Assembly: GCA_020637895.1 (NCBI GenBank)
Contig: JACKJP010000005.1
Location: 219,739 to 283,738, forward strand
DNA: 64,000 nt
Origin: Rhodobiaceae bacterium
GTDB taxonomy: Bacteria; Pseudomonadota; Alphaproteobacteria; Rhizobiales; Tepidamorphaceae
Direction of reading: 5' to 3'
Shown here: one piece after another, positions 34,795 through 42,958 of the stretch
Layout: the number at the start of each line of letters is the position of its first letter
Position numbering within the stretch: position 1 is the stretch's first letter
The notes under the pieces: generated by a model
Seen by the model: the letters and a program-made list of their open reading frames with translations, nothing else
Told to the model about the DNA's origin: nothing
The model's database searches: none
Translations under genes and position numbers: made by a program

Positions 34795-34884
34795 ACCCCC
34801 CCCTGGTACGGCCTTTTCATTAGACTTTCGTGGCCGTTTGGATTCTTGCGTGTAGCGTCGTTTTGCATAACAAAGTTGCGACCT

Positions 34885-34896
34885 CATGTATACAAA
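34885..34896. promoter_or_regulatory. CATGTATACATG-type operator
   Basis: CATGTATACAAA, 91 bases upstream of the livH start. One of four copies in the livH/binding-protein divergent region (34795-35336). Confidence 0.65.
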
Positions 34897-35014
34897 AAAT
34901 CGCAAACCCTTTCGGATTCAAAGTGCGGAATGCCGGCTCTTTTGCCATTTTCTTTATCTTTTTCGCGAATGAAGCGCACGCTGTCGGTGGCGCAAAGCAC
35001 GGCAAAACATCATT

Positions 35015-35026
35015 CATGTATACTTT
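35015..35026. promoter_or_regulatory. CATGTATACATG-type operator
   Basis: CATGTATACTTT, second of four copies in the divergent region, 130 bases from the first. Confidence 0.6.
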
Positions 35027-35128
35027 TTAAGCGCGCCAGTGCCTAATCGCAACGGCGCAAAGGGAATCCCTCCGGTCGCAACCACCCCAATCGCCGGCCG
35101 TGACGCGGTGCACGGAACGCTCGACATC

Positions 35129-35140
35129 CATGTGTACAAA
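35129..35140. promoter_or_regulatory. CATGTATACATG-type operator, variant
   Basis: CATGTGTACAAA, third copy in the divergent region, with one central substitution. Confidence 0.5.
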
Positions 35141-35201
35141 AAGGGCGTCCAGTGCGTATTTCGCAATTTTATCTCGCGAATTTTAGGTCATTGCCATCAT
35201 T

Positions 35202-35213
35202 TATGTATACATG
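35202..35213. promoter_or_regulatory. CATGTATACATG-type operator
   Basis: TATGTATACATG, fourth copy, 124 bases upstream of the binding-protein start (35337). Outside these four sites I see nothing definite in 34795-35336. Confidence 0.65.
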
Positions 35214-35336
35214 CTATCTCAATCATCGGCGCTTCGGACGTCACAATGAGACGACTTTCGGATTTTGACACCTCGGCTAGAGAGGAAGCGGTCACCGAGA
35301 GATCAAAAGCTCAAACGCAAAAGGGAGGAAGCATTC

Positions 35337-36500
35337 GTGAGAATTCCATCAAAAATCGCTGCACTTTGCGGGATTGCCATTTTGGCAACGACCTGGACGA
35401 GTGCCGCATCTGCGGCCGAGACGATCAAGCTCGGAGTCATCATGCCGGTATCAGGCGGCGCCGCTTTCGTGGGCAACGCCGTTGTCGACGGCATCAAACT
35501 GGCAGTCGATGAAATCAACGCAGCCGGTGGTATCGGCGGCAAGAAACTTGAGTATGTGGTGCGGGATAGCCAAGCCAAACCGGACGTATCGGTCGCGGCG
35601 GCTAAAGAGCTTATCACGTCAGAAAAGGTCGACGTTCTGGTCGGTCCGGCCACTTCAGGTGCGGCACTGGCGGTTTCAGAGGTGGCCAAGGCGGAGAAAA
35701 TAGTAAACCTGTCTCCGACCGCCAATGCCAGTTCGCTGACTGACGAAAAGCTACACAAATATATCTTCCAGTTCGCCTCAACCTCGGACGCCGACGCACC
35801 GCGCATGATTGCAGTCCTGCAAAAGCTCGGGGCCAAGAAGCTGTGTTTTGCCGGCTATGACTACGCGGGCTGGCTTGACGTGTACAAGGCGATCAAGGCC
35901 AATCTGCCGGCAGATATCGAAGAAACCAATCATTACCTCGTTAAACTCGGCAACACTGATTACAGCACGCTCATCAGCCAACTCATGGCTGATCCTTGCG
36001 ACACGATCATGGGGTATATATGGGGCGGCGGCTTCATCGCCTTTGCCAAACAGGCAGGTCCGTTTGGACTCTTCAACTCCAAGAAGATGCTCGCAGGTGG
36101 CAATGTTGGCGATTACTCCACGCTCTCAGCGCTCAAAGAGACCTTCCCCGAGGGCGTATGGGCCTATGCGCAGGACCTCTGGTACTACAATGATATTCCA
36201 GAGCTTGCTGCGTATCATGAGGCGTTGGCGAAGCTCCAAGGGCGCGAAGATACCGGAATGTTTGCCATTTGCGGGTACGTCGCCGTCAAGGCTTTGGCTG
36301 CCGGCATTGAAAAGGCTGGATCTGCAGATGCGGACAAACTTGCCGAGGCGCTCGAAGGGCTCACGGTGGCAACGCCGCTTGGCGAACTCACCATGGACGC
36401 CAAGAAACATAGATTCTCGCTCCCGGCATTTTATGGCCCGATCACGACCCATGAGGGTAGTGACATCAAACGCATGAATCCGGTCGAACTTATCCGCTAA
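35337..36500 (+). CDS. Liv-type periplasmic substrate-binding protein
   Basis: A 387-residue exported binding protein (Peripla_BP_6). It has a signal peptide ending SAASA-AETIK, then LGVIMPVSGGAAFVGN, INAAGGIGGKKLEYVVRDSQ, VGPATSGAALAVSEVAK and KLGNTDYSTLISQLMADPCD. The start is GTG 35337, with GGGAGG eight bases upstream. It should feed the divergently encoded LivHMGF. It has the same length as, and many identical blocks to, the product at 61854-63017. Relatives of this clade bind aromatic or alicyclic carboxylates rather than leucine. Ligand unknown. Confidence 0.92.
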   Translation: MRIPSKIAALCGIAILATTWTSAASAAETIKLGVIMPVSGGAAFVGNAVVDGIKLAVDEINAAGGIGGKKLEYVVRDSQAKPDVSVAAAKELITSEKVDVLVGPATSGAALAVSEVAKAEKIVNLSPTANASSLTDEKLHKYIFQFASTSDADAPRMIAVLQKLGAKKLCFAGYDYAGWLDVYKAIKANLPADIEETNHYLVKLGNTDYSTLISQLMADPCDTIMGYIWGGGFIAFAKQAGPFGLFNSKKMLAGGNVGDYSTLSALKETFPEGVWAYAQDLWYYNDIPELAAYHEALAKLQGREDTGMFAICGYVAVKALAAGIEKAGSADADKLAEALEGLTVATPLGELTMDAKKHRFSLPAFYGPITTHEGSDIKRMNPVELIR

Positions 36501-36522
36501 AGCAACATATTCGATCCAAATC

Positions 36523-36556
36523 GCGAGCCCGGGTATCCCGGGCTCGCTTTATTTTT
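36523..36556 (+). terminator. Rho-independent terminator
   Basis: GCGAGCCCGGG and CCCGGGCTCGC form a perfect 11-base-pair stem with a TAT loop, followed by TTTATTTTT. It ends the binding-protein transcript. Confidence 0.93.
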
Positions 36557-36634
36557 GCCGACACTAAGTCAGCTATAGCCGCCCTACGCCGCCCGAACCA
36601 TCAAAGAGCCGGCAATCGCGCGCCCGACTGCCAT

Positions 36635-36646
36635 CATGTATACCTG
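36635..36646. promoter_or_regulatory. CATGTATACATG-type operator
   Basis: CATGTATACCTG, about 200 bases upstream of the luciferase-like gene at 36836; paired with the site at 36731. Confidence 0.55.
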
Positions 36647-36730
36647 ATGGCGGTCGCTTTAGGGCGCGAGCTAGAGTTCGCGCACAATAAAGGGCGGTTG
36701 CGCAATTTTTACTTCACAGAGCGACCGCAT

Positions 36731-36742
36731 TGTGTATACATG
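36731..36742. promoter_or_regulatory. CATGTATACATG-type operator
   Basis: TGTGTATACATG, 93 bases upstream of the luciferase-like gene. The remaining bases of 36557-36835 show nothing else I can assign. Confidence 0.65.
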
Positions 36743-36835
36743 ACCGCAGAACCTAATTGGCTTCAGCATCCTATTCGATACCGCGCATTAAACTACGTGC
36801 GGAGTGAATAGTAATCAGAATCTAGGGAGAGAACG

Positions 36836-38134
36836 ATGAAGTTTGGCCTATTTTATGAACAACAAGTGCCCAAGCCTTGGGGTCCAGAAACCGAGCGCAA
36901 CATGTTCGTCGAGGCCATGGATCAGGTCGAACTCGCCGACCGCCTGGGCTATGATTACATCTGGGTGACAGAACATCATTTCCAGGAGGAAGCTTCCCAC
37001 TCCTCAGCGCCCGACCTTTTCCTTGCGGCATGCAGCCAGCGGACACGCCGCATCCGGCTTGGCCATGGTGTCGTGCTAACGTCCCCCTATTACAACAACC
37101 CGATCCGCTTGGCTGAGCGGGTAGCTACCCTCGACCTGTTGTCTGGCGGCCGCGTCGACTTCGGAACAGGAGAGTCCGGAACATTGCTGGAAATGGGTGG
37201 CTTCAACATCGATATCAATGAGAAAACGGAACATTGGGCGGAAGGCTGGCAGCAGGCCGTCGCGATGATGACAATGTCCCCCTACCCAGGTCACACTGGC
37301 AAATACACGACCATGCCAGTGCGCAACGTGGTTCCGAAACCCTATCAGAAGCCCCACCCGCCGCTCTGGTATGGCTGCTCACGGCGCGAGAGCGTTATAA
37401 GGGCCGCAAAGCTCGGCATGGGTGCCATGGTCTTTGGCTTCGTTGAACCGGAACAGGCCGAAAAGTGGATCAAAGAGTATTACGACATCATCAAGTCGGA
37501 TGAGTGCGTTCCTGTGGGTCACACCGTCAATGCCAACATTCACTGCGTCATTGGCATGTCCGTTCATCAGGACAGCGCGGAGGCGCAGCGCCGGTGCGAA
37601 GACGGGTTCAAATTCTTCGGATACGGTGCCGGCCATTATTACTCGTTCGGCGCACACCGTCCTGGCCGCGAAGACATCTGGGCTGAATTCGAACAGGTGA
37701 AACACGAAATTCCGGACAATGCCGGCAAGGGCGCAATCGGCACGCCTGCCGAAGTACGCGAACACATTCGTGGATATGCAGAGATCGGCCTCGATCAGTT
37801 GGTATTCATGACCAACGCCGGCAAGATGGAGCATCGCCATGTTTGCGATACGCTTGAGCTGTTCGCCGACGAAGTTATGCCCGAGTTCAAAGTCGGTGAA
37901 GCAGACCGCGTCAGAAAGAAAAATGAAGAGCTCGCGCCCTATATCGAAGCTGCATTGAAGCGTCGCAAGCCCATCCCTGAAGTCGCTGAAGAAGATATTC
38001 CGTTGATCAAATCCACCGGACTGCTAATTAAGGAAAAAGGCGGCACGGAAAGCGACGGAAGACACGATCCGACACGCGGTGGTGCCTTCCCCAAGGTCGC
38101 AGATGATCTGCTAAAGCAGAAAAAGACTGGCTAG
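36836..38134 (+). CDS. Luciferase-like (LLM) flavin-dependent monooxygenase
   Basis: A 432-residue TIM-barrel flavin monooxygenase starting KFGLFYEQQVPKPWGPETER. It contains YDYIWVTEHHFQEEASHSSAP, RIRLGHGVVLTSPYYNNP and GGRVDFGTGESG, the bacterial-luciferase fold with the flavin-binding His region. Enzymes of this class use FMNH2 from a separate reductase (one is encoded at 48200) and perform hydroxylation, epoxidation or Baeyer-Villiger insertion; camphor diketocamphane monooxygenases and limonene monooxygenase are relatives. It is about 50-60 residues longer than usual, with a Lys-rich tail. AGGGAGAG precedes the ATG and two operators lie upstream. Confidence 0.9.
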   Translation: MKFGLFYEQQVPKPWGPETERNMFVEAMDQVELADRLGYDYIWVTEHHFQEEASHSSAPDLFLAACSQRTRRIRLGHGVVLTSPYYNNPIRLAERVATLDLLSGGRVDFGTGESGTLLEMGGFNIDINEKTEHWAEGWQQAVAMMTMSPYPGHTGKYTTMPVRNVVPKPYQKPHPPLWYGCSRRESVIRAAKLGMGAMVFGFVEPEQAEKWIKEYYDIIKSDECVPVGHTVNANIHCVIGMSVHQDSAEAQRRCEDGFKFFGYGAGHYYSFGAHRPGREDIWAEFEQVKHEIPDNAGKGAIGTPAEVREHIRGYAEIGLDQLVFMTNAGKMEHRHVCDTLELFADEVMPEFKVGEADRVRKKNEELAPYIEAALKRRKPIPEVAEEDIPLIKSTGLLIKEKGGTESDGRHDPTRGGAFPKVADDLLKQKKTG

Positions 38135-38164
38135 CCGAAGCTTCATTCATGTGACGCAATACAT

Positions 38165-38199
38165 GCTCGGCGCAGTGAACATTGCGCCGGGCATTTTTT
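38165..38199 (+). terminator. Rho-independent terminator
   Basis: GCTCGGCGCA and TGCGCCGGGC form a ten-base-pair stem (one G-U) around GTGAACAT, followed by ATTTTTT. It ends only 25 bases before the SDR start at 38225, so the SDR must be expressed by read-through or from a promoter overlapping this hairpin. Confidence 0.85.
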
Positions 38200-38224
38200 C
38201 AACAAACTGGAAACGTCTGGAATC

Positions 38225-38974
38225 ATGAAATCGCAAGATCGAGTGGCGATCATAACCGGAGCCGCGCGTGGGATCGGCGCTGCAATAGCCAAGAATTTCG
38301 CCGAGCGGGCCTACTCAGTGTTGCTGGTGGACGCCAACGCGGAAGTTACGGAAACGGCGTCATCACTTGGACCCCATGCACAAGCATTTGTTGCAGATGT
38401 ATCTTCGACGGATTCAGTAATCGAAGCAGTACGGAACTGCGCTGATCGGTTTGGCTCAGTCGACATACTTGTCAACAACGCCGGTATTTCACCAAAGCCG
38501 AATGGTGTGAAGACGCCCGTCGAAGCGATGGATCGCGCAGATTGGGACCGTGTCATGGCGATCAACCTGACCGGAGCTTTCATGTTCTGCAAAGCGGTAA
38601 TTCCATTCATGCGCGAGAGAGGCTGGGGCCGCATCATCAACATCAGCTCCATGGCAGGGCGCAGCCGGTCGCAGCTTGCCGCAGCCCATTACTCGGCGTC
38701 AAAGGCCGGCATGATTGGCTTTTCACGCGTCCTCGCCGGGGAAGTCGCAGACGCAGGCATCACCGTCAATTGCGTCGCTCCTGGCCGGATCCGCAGCCCA
38801 ATGGCAGTCGAGCATGGTGAGCAACTCAACATCGAAGCTATGAAACGAATCCCCGTCGGGCGCCTCGGTAAGCCCGAGGAAATTGGGGCATTGGTAGCCT
38901 TTCTCGCATCCGAGGAGGCTGCGTTTATTACAGGCGCCACCTACGACATGAACGGCGGCGAGTTCATGGGTTGA
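38225..38974 (+). CDS. SDR-family oxidoreductase, classical
   Basis: A 249-residue short-chain dehydrogenase with complete motifs: TGAARGIG, NNAG, NISSMAG and HYSASK, then the C-terminal GATYDMNGG typical of 3-ketoacyl-reductase-like members. An aspartate at the end of the second strand (VDANAEV) suggests NAD(H). In this block it could oxidise the P450-formed secondary alcohol to the ketone that a flavin monooxygenase would attack. It follows a terminator closely and is co-oriented with the lactonase gene. Confidence 0.88.
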   Translation: MKSQDRVAIITGAARGIGAAIAKNFAERAYSVLLVDANAEVTETASSLGPHAQAFVADVSSTDSVIEAVRNCADRFGSVDILVNNAGISPKPNGVKTPVEAMDRADWDRVMAINLTGAFMFCKAVIPFMRERGWGRIINISSMAGRSRSQLAAAHYSASKAGMIGFSRVLAGEVADAGITVNCVAPGRIRSPMAVEHGEQLNIEAMKRIPVGRLGKPEEIGALVAFLASEEAAFITGATYDMNGGEFMG

Positions 38975-39046
38975 TACCCCATAAACCAAAGCGGTGTACC
39001 AGCCGCTGCTAGGACAAGCTGGCTTCGAACGAAAAGGATAAGACCT

Positions 39047-40024
39047 TTGGCAACGACATCTCCCGTCATACCGATGTCTGAAACCGAACGTGTCGGCACC
39101 CGTTTTAATCGACCCGAATGCGTCGTCACGACCAGACGCGGGGACATCTACGCATCGTACCTGCCCGGCGGCGTTTCCGTGGTTCGGGCATCGGGTAAAG
39201 AGGAAACGCTGGCTGCCCGAAATGCACCGGAAGGTTTTGTCACGAACGGATTTTGCCTAGAATCTGACGGCACTTTTCTCCTCGCGAACATGGGTGAAGG
39301 CGGCGGTGTGTGGCGGCTCGAAAGGGACCTGAGCCTGAACCTGCTGTTTAACAGCGTGGATGGTGTGCCCATGACACACACAAATTACGTCGGCCCGGAC
39401 AAGCCTGGGCGTTACTGGATCACCGTGACAACGCAGCAACCGGTGATGGTTGATTGTTTGAACGCAAAAAGCCGCGATGGCTTCATCATCGTTCTTGATG
39501 AGCGCGGCCCACGTATAGTCGCCGACGGAATGTGCGTGACAAACGAAGCCAAAGTGGATCCAACCGGACAATGGCTCTACGTGAACGAAACGTTCGGCCG
39601 CTGCCTGAGCCGATTCCCTATCCGTCAAGATTCTTCTCTTGGGGAGCGTGAAATCGTGGCGCAGTTCGCTGATGGAAGCCTTCCCGATGGCCTTGCTCAC
39701 GATGCGGATGGCGGTGTGTGGGTCGCAAATCTGGTATCGAACAGAATAGTGCGAGTAGATGCTGAAAGCGGCCAAGTACAGACGATACTCGAAGACCGCA
39801 ACCAACCGATTATAGACGAACTCGAACGCCTCATCTCAACAGGGAAAACGCTAACTAGGTTGGAAATCGATACTGGGCGCTTCAGCACTCTAGGCAGCGC
39901 GCCGAGCGTCACGTTCGGTGGCGAGGATCTAAGGACTGTTTATGTAGGCTCACTCAATCCGGGGCACGTCACCCGGTTCCGAACAGAGTACACTGGCGCC
40001 AAACCCGTACATTGGGATTATTGA
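39047..40024 (+). CDS. SMP-30/gluconolactonase-family protein (candidate lactonase)
   Basis: A 325-residue beta-propeller-like protein. It shows the SMP-30 pattern EGFVTNGFCLESDGTFLLANMG, MTHTNYVGPDKPGRYW, VTNEAKVDPTGQWLYVNET and LPDGLAHDADGGVWVANL, in which Glu, Asn and Asp residues bind the divalent metal. Family members hydrolyse lactones. In this setting it could open a lactone made by a Baeyer-Villiger step. The start is TTG 39047, with AAAAGGA eight bases upstream; the ATG at 39074 lacks a ribosome site. Confidence 0.82.
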   Translation: MATTSPVIPMSETERVGTRFNRPECVVTTRRGDIYASYLPGGVSVVRASGKEETLAARNAPEGFVTNGFCLESDGTFLLANMGEGGGVWRLERDLSLNLLFNSVDGVPMTHTNYVGPDKPGRYWITVTTQQPVMVDCLNAKSRDGFIIVLDERGPRIVADGMCVTNEAKVDPTGQWLYVNETFGRCLSRFPIRQDSSLGEREIVAQFADGSLPDGLAHDADGGVWVANLVSNRIVRVDAESGQVQTILEDRNQPIIDELERLISTGKTLTRLEIDTGRFSTLGSAPSVTFGGEDLRTVYVGSLNPGHVTRFRTEYTGAKPVHWDY

Positions 40025-40045
40025 GCTGATCGAGGGGGCAGATCG

Positions 40046-40483
40046 ATGGTGGCGGGCGTAGACGATGAATTACGCGTGAGACGCGTCTTGGAAGCTTACT
40101 TTTTTGCAGTCGACGCACAACAGCGCCAAACAATCAGAGACTGCTTCCGCGAGGAGGCGCGTGCGACCCTGCATTTTGGCACGCGTCTGGAGCAAACACT
40201 TACCGGAGCAGACTCAATCGCTGAGCGCATCTTTAAGGGGTGCAAGCGTTTTGACGCCTCAAACCACACGTTATCCAACCTGAAAATGGAAATTGCCGGA
40301 AGCAAAGCAGCGGCATCAACTTTTGCGATTGCGCACGTCGTTATCGGTACGGAAATCCAGGTGCGCGGTTTGCGCTACGACGACGTTCTAGTCTGTGAGC
40401 ACGGAATATGGCGCATCGATCAGAGGCTTCACACGCCTCGCTGGCAATACAATGCCGCGGCTATACTCCCCGAACTCAACTGA
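40046..40483 (+). CDS. SnoaL-like / NTF2-fold protein
   Basis: A 145-residue protein with the NTF2-like opening LRVRRVLEAYFFAVDAQQRQTI, then DCFREEARATLHFG and the C-terminal WRIDQRLHTPRWQYN, typical of the SnoaL_4 group. Members include ketosteroid-isomerase-like enzymes, dehydratases and hydrolases, so the reaction cannot be told from sequence. GAGGGGG precedes the ATG, 22 bases after the lactonase stop, so they are probably one operon. It ends convergently with the alpha/beta hydrolase gene. Confidence 0.8.
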   Translation: MVAGVDDELRVRRVLEAYFFAVDAQQRQTIRDCFREEARATLHFGTRLEQTLTGADSIAERIFKGCKRFDASNHTLSNLKMEIAGSKAAASTFAIAHVVIGTEIQVRGLRYDDVLVCEHGIWRIDQRLHTPRWQYNAAAILPELN

Positions 40484-40533
40484 GCCCACCATCGCCCGGA
40501 TGCGTGCCCGCCAAGGATCCCGCCGCACCCCGA

Positions 40534-41430
40534 TCAACCCTGACGGTGTGTCCTCAGGAAAGCAGCAAGCTGCTGAGCAAACTCATCCGGCTTTTCGCGC
40601 GGAATGTAATGTCCGGTATCAAATTTCGCCACTTCAGAATTCTTGATTGCTTTGCGCATCCGCTCCAAGAGTTCATCGTCAAAGAACTCGCTGTGGTCGC
40701 CGACCATGATCAGCGTCGGAACGTCGATCGCTGCGGCCATATCCCAAAGATAGGGAATTTCCTTCACGCCGGCGCTGCGCGTGATCCAGTAGAGTTCAGG
40801 ATCGGCCTTCAGAATATACTTGCCCGCCCAGTTCTCCCGCACCTGATACGCAGCGTGCAGATCGATGTAGATGTCCATCCATTCGGGATGGATCTTACGG
40901 TAATGATCCCAGACTTCCTGGCGGCTGCGAAATCCTTTGATGCTATTGGTGTCGCCAATGAATTGAGATGTGGATTTGGCGGCTGATTTCGGCATCTGAG
41001 GTCCGGTATCGGACAATGCCAGACAATCCAGCCGGTCGGAATGTTCTCCAGCGTAGGCAATCGCGATGCGCGCGCCGAGCGAATGACCAACGAGCGAGAA
41101 ACGGTCAGCCCCGATCGAGTCGGCGAGACGATTCAAGTCGCTAACAAAAGACCCTACGGGGTAGCCTTGCCTCGCCCAATCGCTGTCACCGTGTCCACGC
41201 AAATCCGGGCAGATGATCCTCATATCCTGCGACAACTGGTGCGCGATCGGATCCCACGTATGGGTCTGTACATTCAGGCCGTGCAACATGATCACCGGTT
41301 GCCCGCCGTCCGGATTCCACTCTGTATAATGGAGCTTCAGGCCATCGGACTCGTAAAACCGGTCGGCATAGTCAGATGCGAAGTTAGCGGACTGCCCATA
41401 CTCGTTTTTGTCCAGCGTCATTGTCGTCAT
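40534..41430 (-). CDS. Alpha/beta-fold hydrolase
   Basis: A 298-residue hydrolase with oxyanion-side motif HGLNVQTHTWD, nucleophile elbow VGHSLGA (Ser about 117), DHSEFF near the acid, and the late TGHYIPREKP holding the catalytic His. It could cleave a lactone, ester or beta-diketone. The ATG overlaps the stop of the upstream CaiB-family gene as ATGA, so the two are coupled and likely act in sequence or on the same CoA-linked intermediate. Confidence 0.88.
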   Translation of the reverse strand: MTTMTLDKNEYGQSANFASDYADRFYESDGLKLHYTEWNPDGGQPVIMLHGLNVQTHTWDPIAHQLSQDMRIICPDLRGHGDSDWARQGYPVGSFVSDLNRLADSIGADRFSLVGHSLGARIAIAYAGEHSDRLDCLALSDTGPQMPKSAAKSTSQFIGDTNSIKGFRSRQEVWDHYRKIHPEWMDIYIDLHAAYQVRENWAGKYILKADPELYWITRSAGVKEIPYLWDMAAAIDVPTLIMVGDHSEFFDDELLERMRKAIKNSEVAKFDTGHYIPREKPDEFAQQLAAFLRTHRQG

Positions 41431-42608
41431 TGCTTCACAAGACCTTTCTCTTTCAAAAGTTCGATGAACTCCTCGTTGTGCTCACCGAGCGCCGGCGGCG
41501 ACTGCACAGTCTCAGGACCGTGAAGCGGTTCGTTTCCAGCGTCACGCGCTGCAATGTGGATCGGAATGTTGGGGACGCGAACCTGTTTGCCACGGACTTC
41601 CGTCTCCGCAGTTACGCCGATCGCCTTTCCCTGAGGCGTATTCATCGCCTCTTCGACTGTATAGTAGGGCGAGTACGGTATGCCGGCCTCGTCGAAGGTT
41701 TTGTTCCAGAAGGCAAACGGCTTCTCGGCCATGATCTTCGCGATCACCGGCTTCTCGTCGTCGTATCCCTTGCCCCAGTCCATGCCCGTCTTGGCCCAAG
41801 AGCCACGGCTCTTCCAGTTTTCGGGTAGATTGAGCAGTTCACAGAATGAAATCCAGAAACGCTCTTCTATCGGACAGATCAGGATGATCCGCCCGTCGCT
41901 CGTCTCATAACTCGCATAGCGCGACCCGAGATCGGCATAGGCCGGATTAGGAACCCCAAGATTCGACATTGCAGTCATGTCACGCCACTGCCAGTACATG
42001 GCCGATTCCCAAACCGAACCGTACACCTGCTGCGCCCCCTGCCCCGCATCACGCCGACGGATTGCTTCGAGAATGCCGAGCGCCGCATGAATACCAGCCA
42101 ACGTAGTTCCTACGGACCGGTACTCGACCGCTGGGGCGAAGTAGCCATCAACCTTGCTTACCGGGACGAGCCCCGCCAGCACGTCTCCATTGAGGCCATG
42201 GAGAGGATTATCTTTCCACGGACCGACCTGCCCGTATCCGGAGATATTGCAATAGACGAGCTGGTCGTTCATTCCGACAAGCGTCTCGAAATCCAAGCCG
42301 CGCTTGGCTGCCGTCACTGGTTGAGAACCTACGATGACGACATCGGCCCATTGGACACATGCACGCAATGTGGCGTCCCAGTCGGGCGAGCGTCTGTCGA
42401 GGGCGACGCTGCGCTTGCCCGAGTTAAGGGCGACATGAACCATCGCCTCACCTTCGATGAACGGCTCAAGCCCCCGGTTCCCGTCGCCGAACTTGGGGCT
42501 TTCAAGCTTCACGACATCAGCGCCGAGCGCGACGAGATGAGCACTGGCGACCGAACCTGAAAAGTGCGTCGACATATCCAGCACCTTGATCTTCGGGACG
42601 GATTCCAT
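41427..42608 (-). CDS. CaiB/BaiF-family protein with altered catalytic position
   Basis: A 393-residue family III CoA-transferase-like protein with the N-terminal VLDMSTHFSGSVASAHLVALGADVVKLESP and central CNISGYGQVGPW. In active CoA-transferases an Asp in a [AG]D[YIM] turn forms the acyl anhydride. Here the aligned stretch is EYRSVGTT, with Ser (about residue 165) in that place. A His in PLHGLNGD lines up with the racemase His. It may be a divergent racemase, a transferase using another residue, or a non-catalytic partner. ATG 42608 follows GGAGA. An operator lies 64 bases upstream. Confidence 0.85.
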   Translation of the reverse strand: MESVPKIKVLDMSTHFSGSVASAHLVALGADVVKLESPKFGDGNRGLEPFIEGEAMVHVALNSGKRSVALDRRSPDWDATLRACVQWADVVIVGSQPVTAAKRGLDFETLVGMNDQLVYCNISGYGQVGPWKDNPLHGLNGDVLAGLVPVSKVDGYFAPAVEYRSVGTTLAGIHAALGILEAIRRRDAGQGAQQVYGSVWESAMYWQWRDMTAMSNLGVPNPAYADLGSRYASYETSDGRIILICPIEERFWISFCELLNLPENWKSRGSWAKTGMDWGKGYDDEKPVIAKIMAEKPFAFWNKTFDEAGIPYSPYYTVEEAMNTPQGKAIGVTAETEVRGKQVRVPNIPIHIAARDAGNEPLHGPETVQSPPALGEHNEEFIELLKEKGLVKQ

Positions 42609-42671
42609 GCCTGCTTCTCCATTGTTGCCGATTGCGGCGGACAGTAATTGCGCCTCCATAGACCGTCAAGC

Positions 42672-42683
42672 CATGTATACATT
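42672..42683. promoter_or_regulatory. CATGTATACATG-type operator
   Basis: CATGTATACATT, 64 bases upstream of the leftward CaiB-family gene (42608), in a 350-base divergent region. Confidence 0.7.
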
Positions 42684-42848
42684 TTATGAGCTGGGTTCGC
42701 TCATCGGTTTCTCAGGAAAGCGTTCCCGAGCAAGATCGAGACGCATCTCAAAACACAACACTTTACATGCAAAACGGATTTCTGGTTCGGCTCAATGTAG
42801 TGCGCCGAGGCAGCACCTCCGCGATCTATGGCATGCTATTGCGCTAAG

Positions 42849-42860
42849 TATGTATACATG
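42849..42860. promoter_or_regulatory. CATGTATACATG-type operator
   Basis: TATGTATACATG, 99 bases upstream of the rightward CaiB gene (42959). The rest of 42609-42958 shows nothing else I can assign. Confidence 0.7.
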
Positions 42861-42958
42861 ATACTTCAATCGTAACGGTGCGTTTTTTGCGCGAATGCGC
42901 AAGCTGGCAAAGCTGAAGACGCCGAAAGACAAGAGATTCGATTAGTGCGGGAGGCAAT

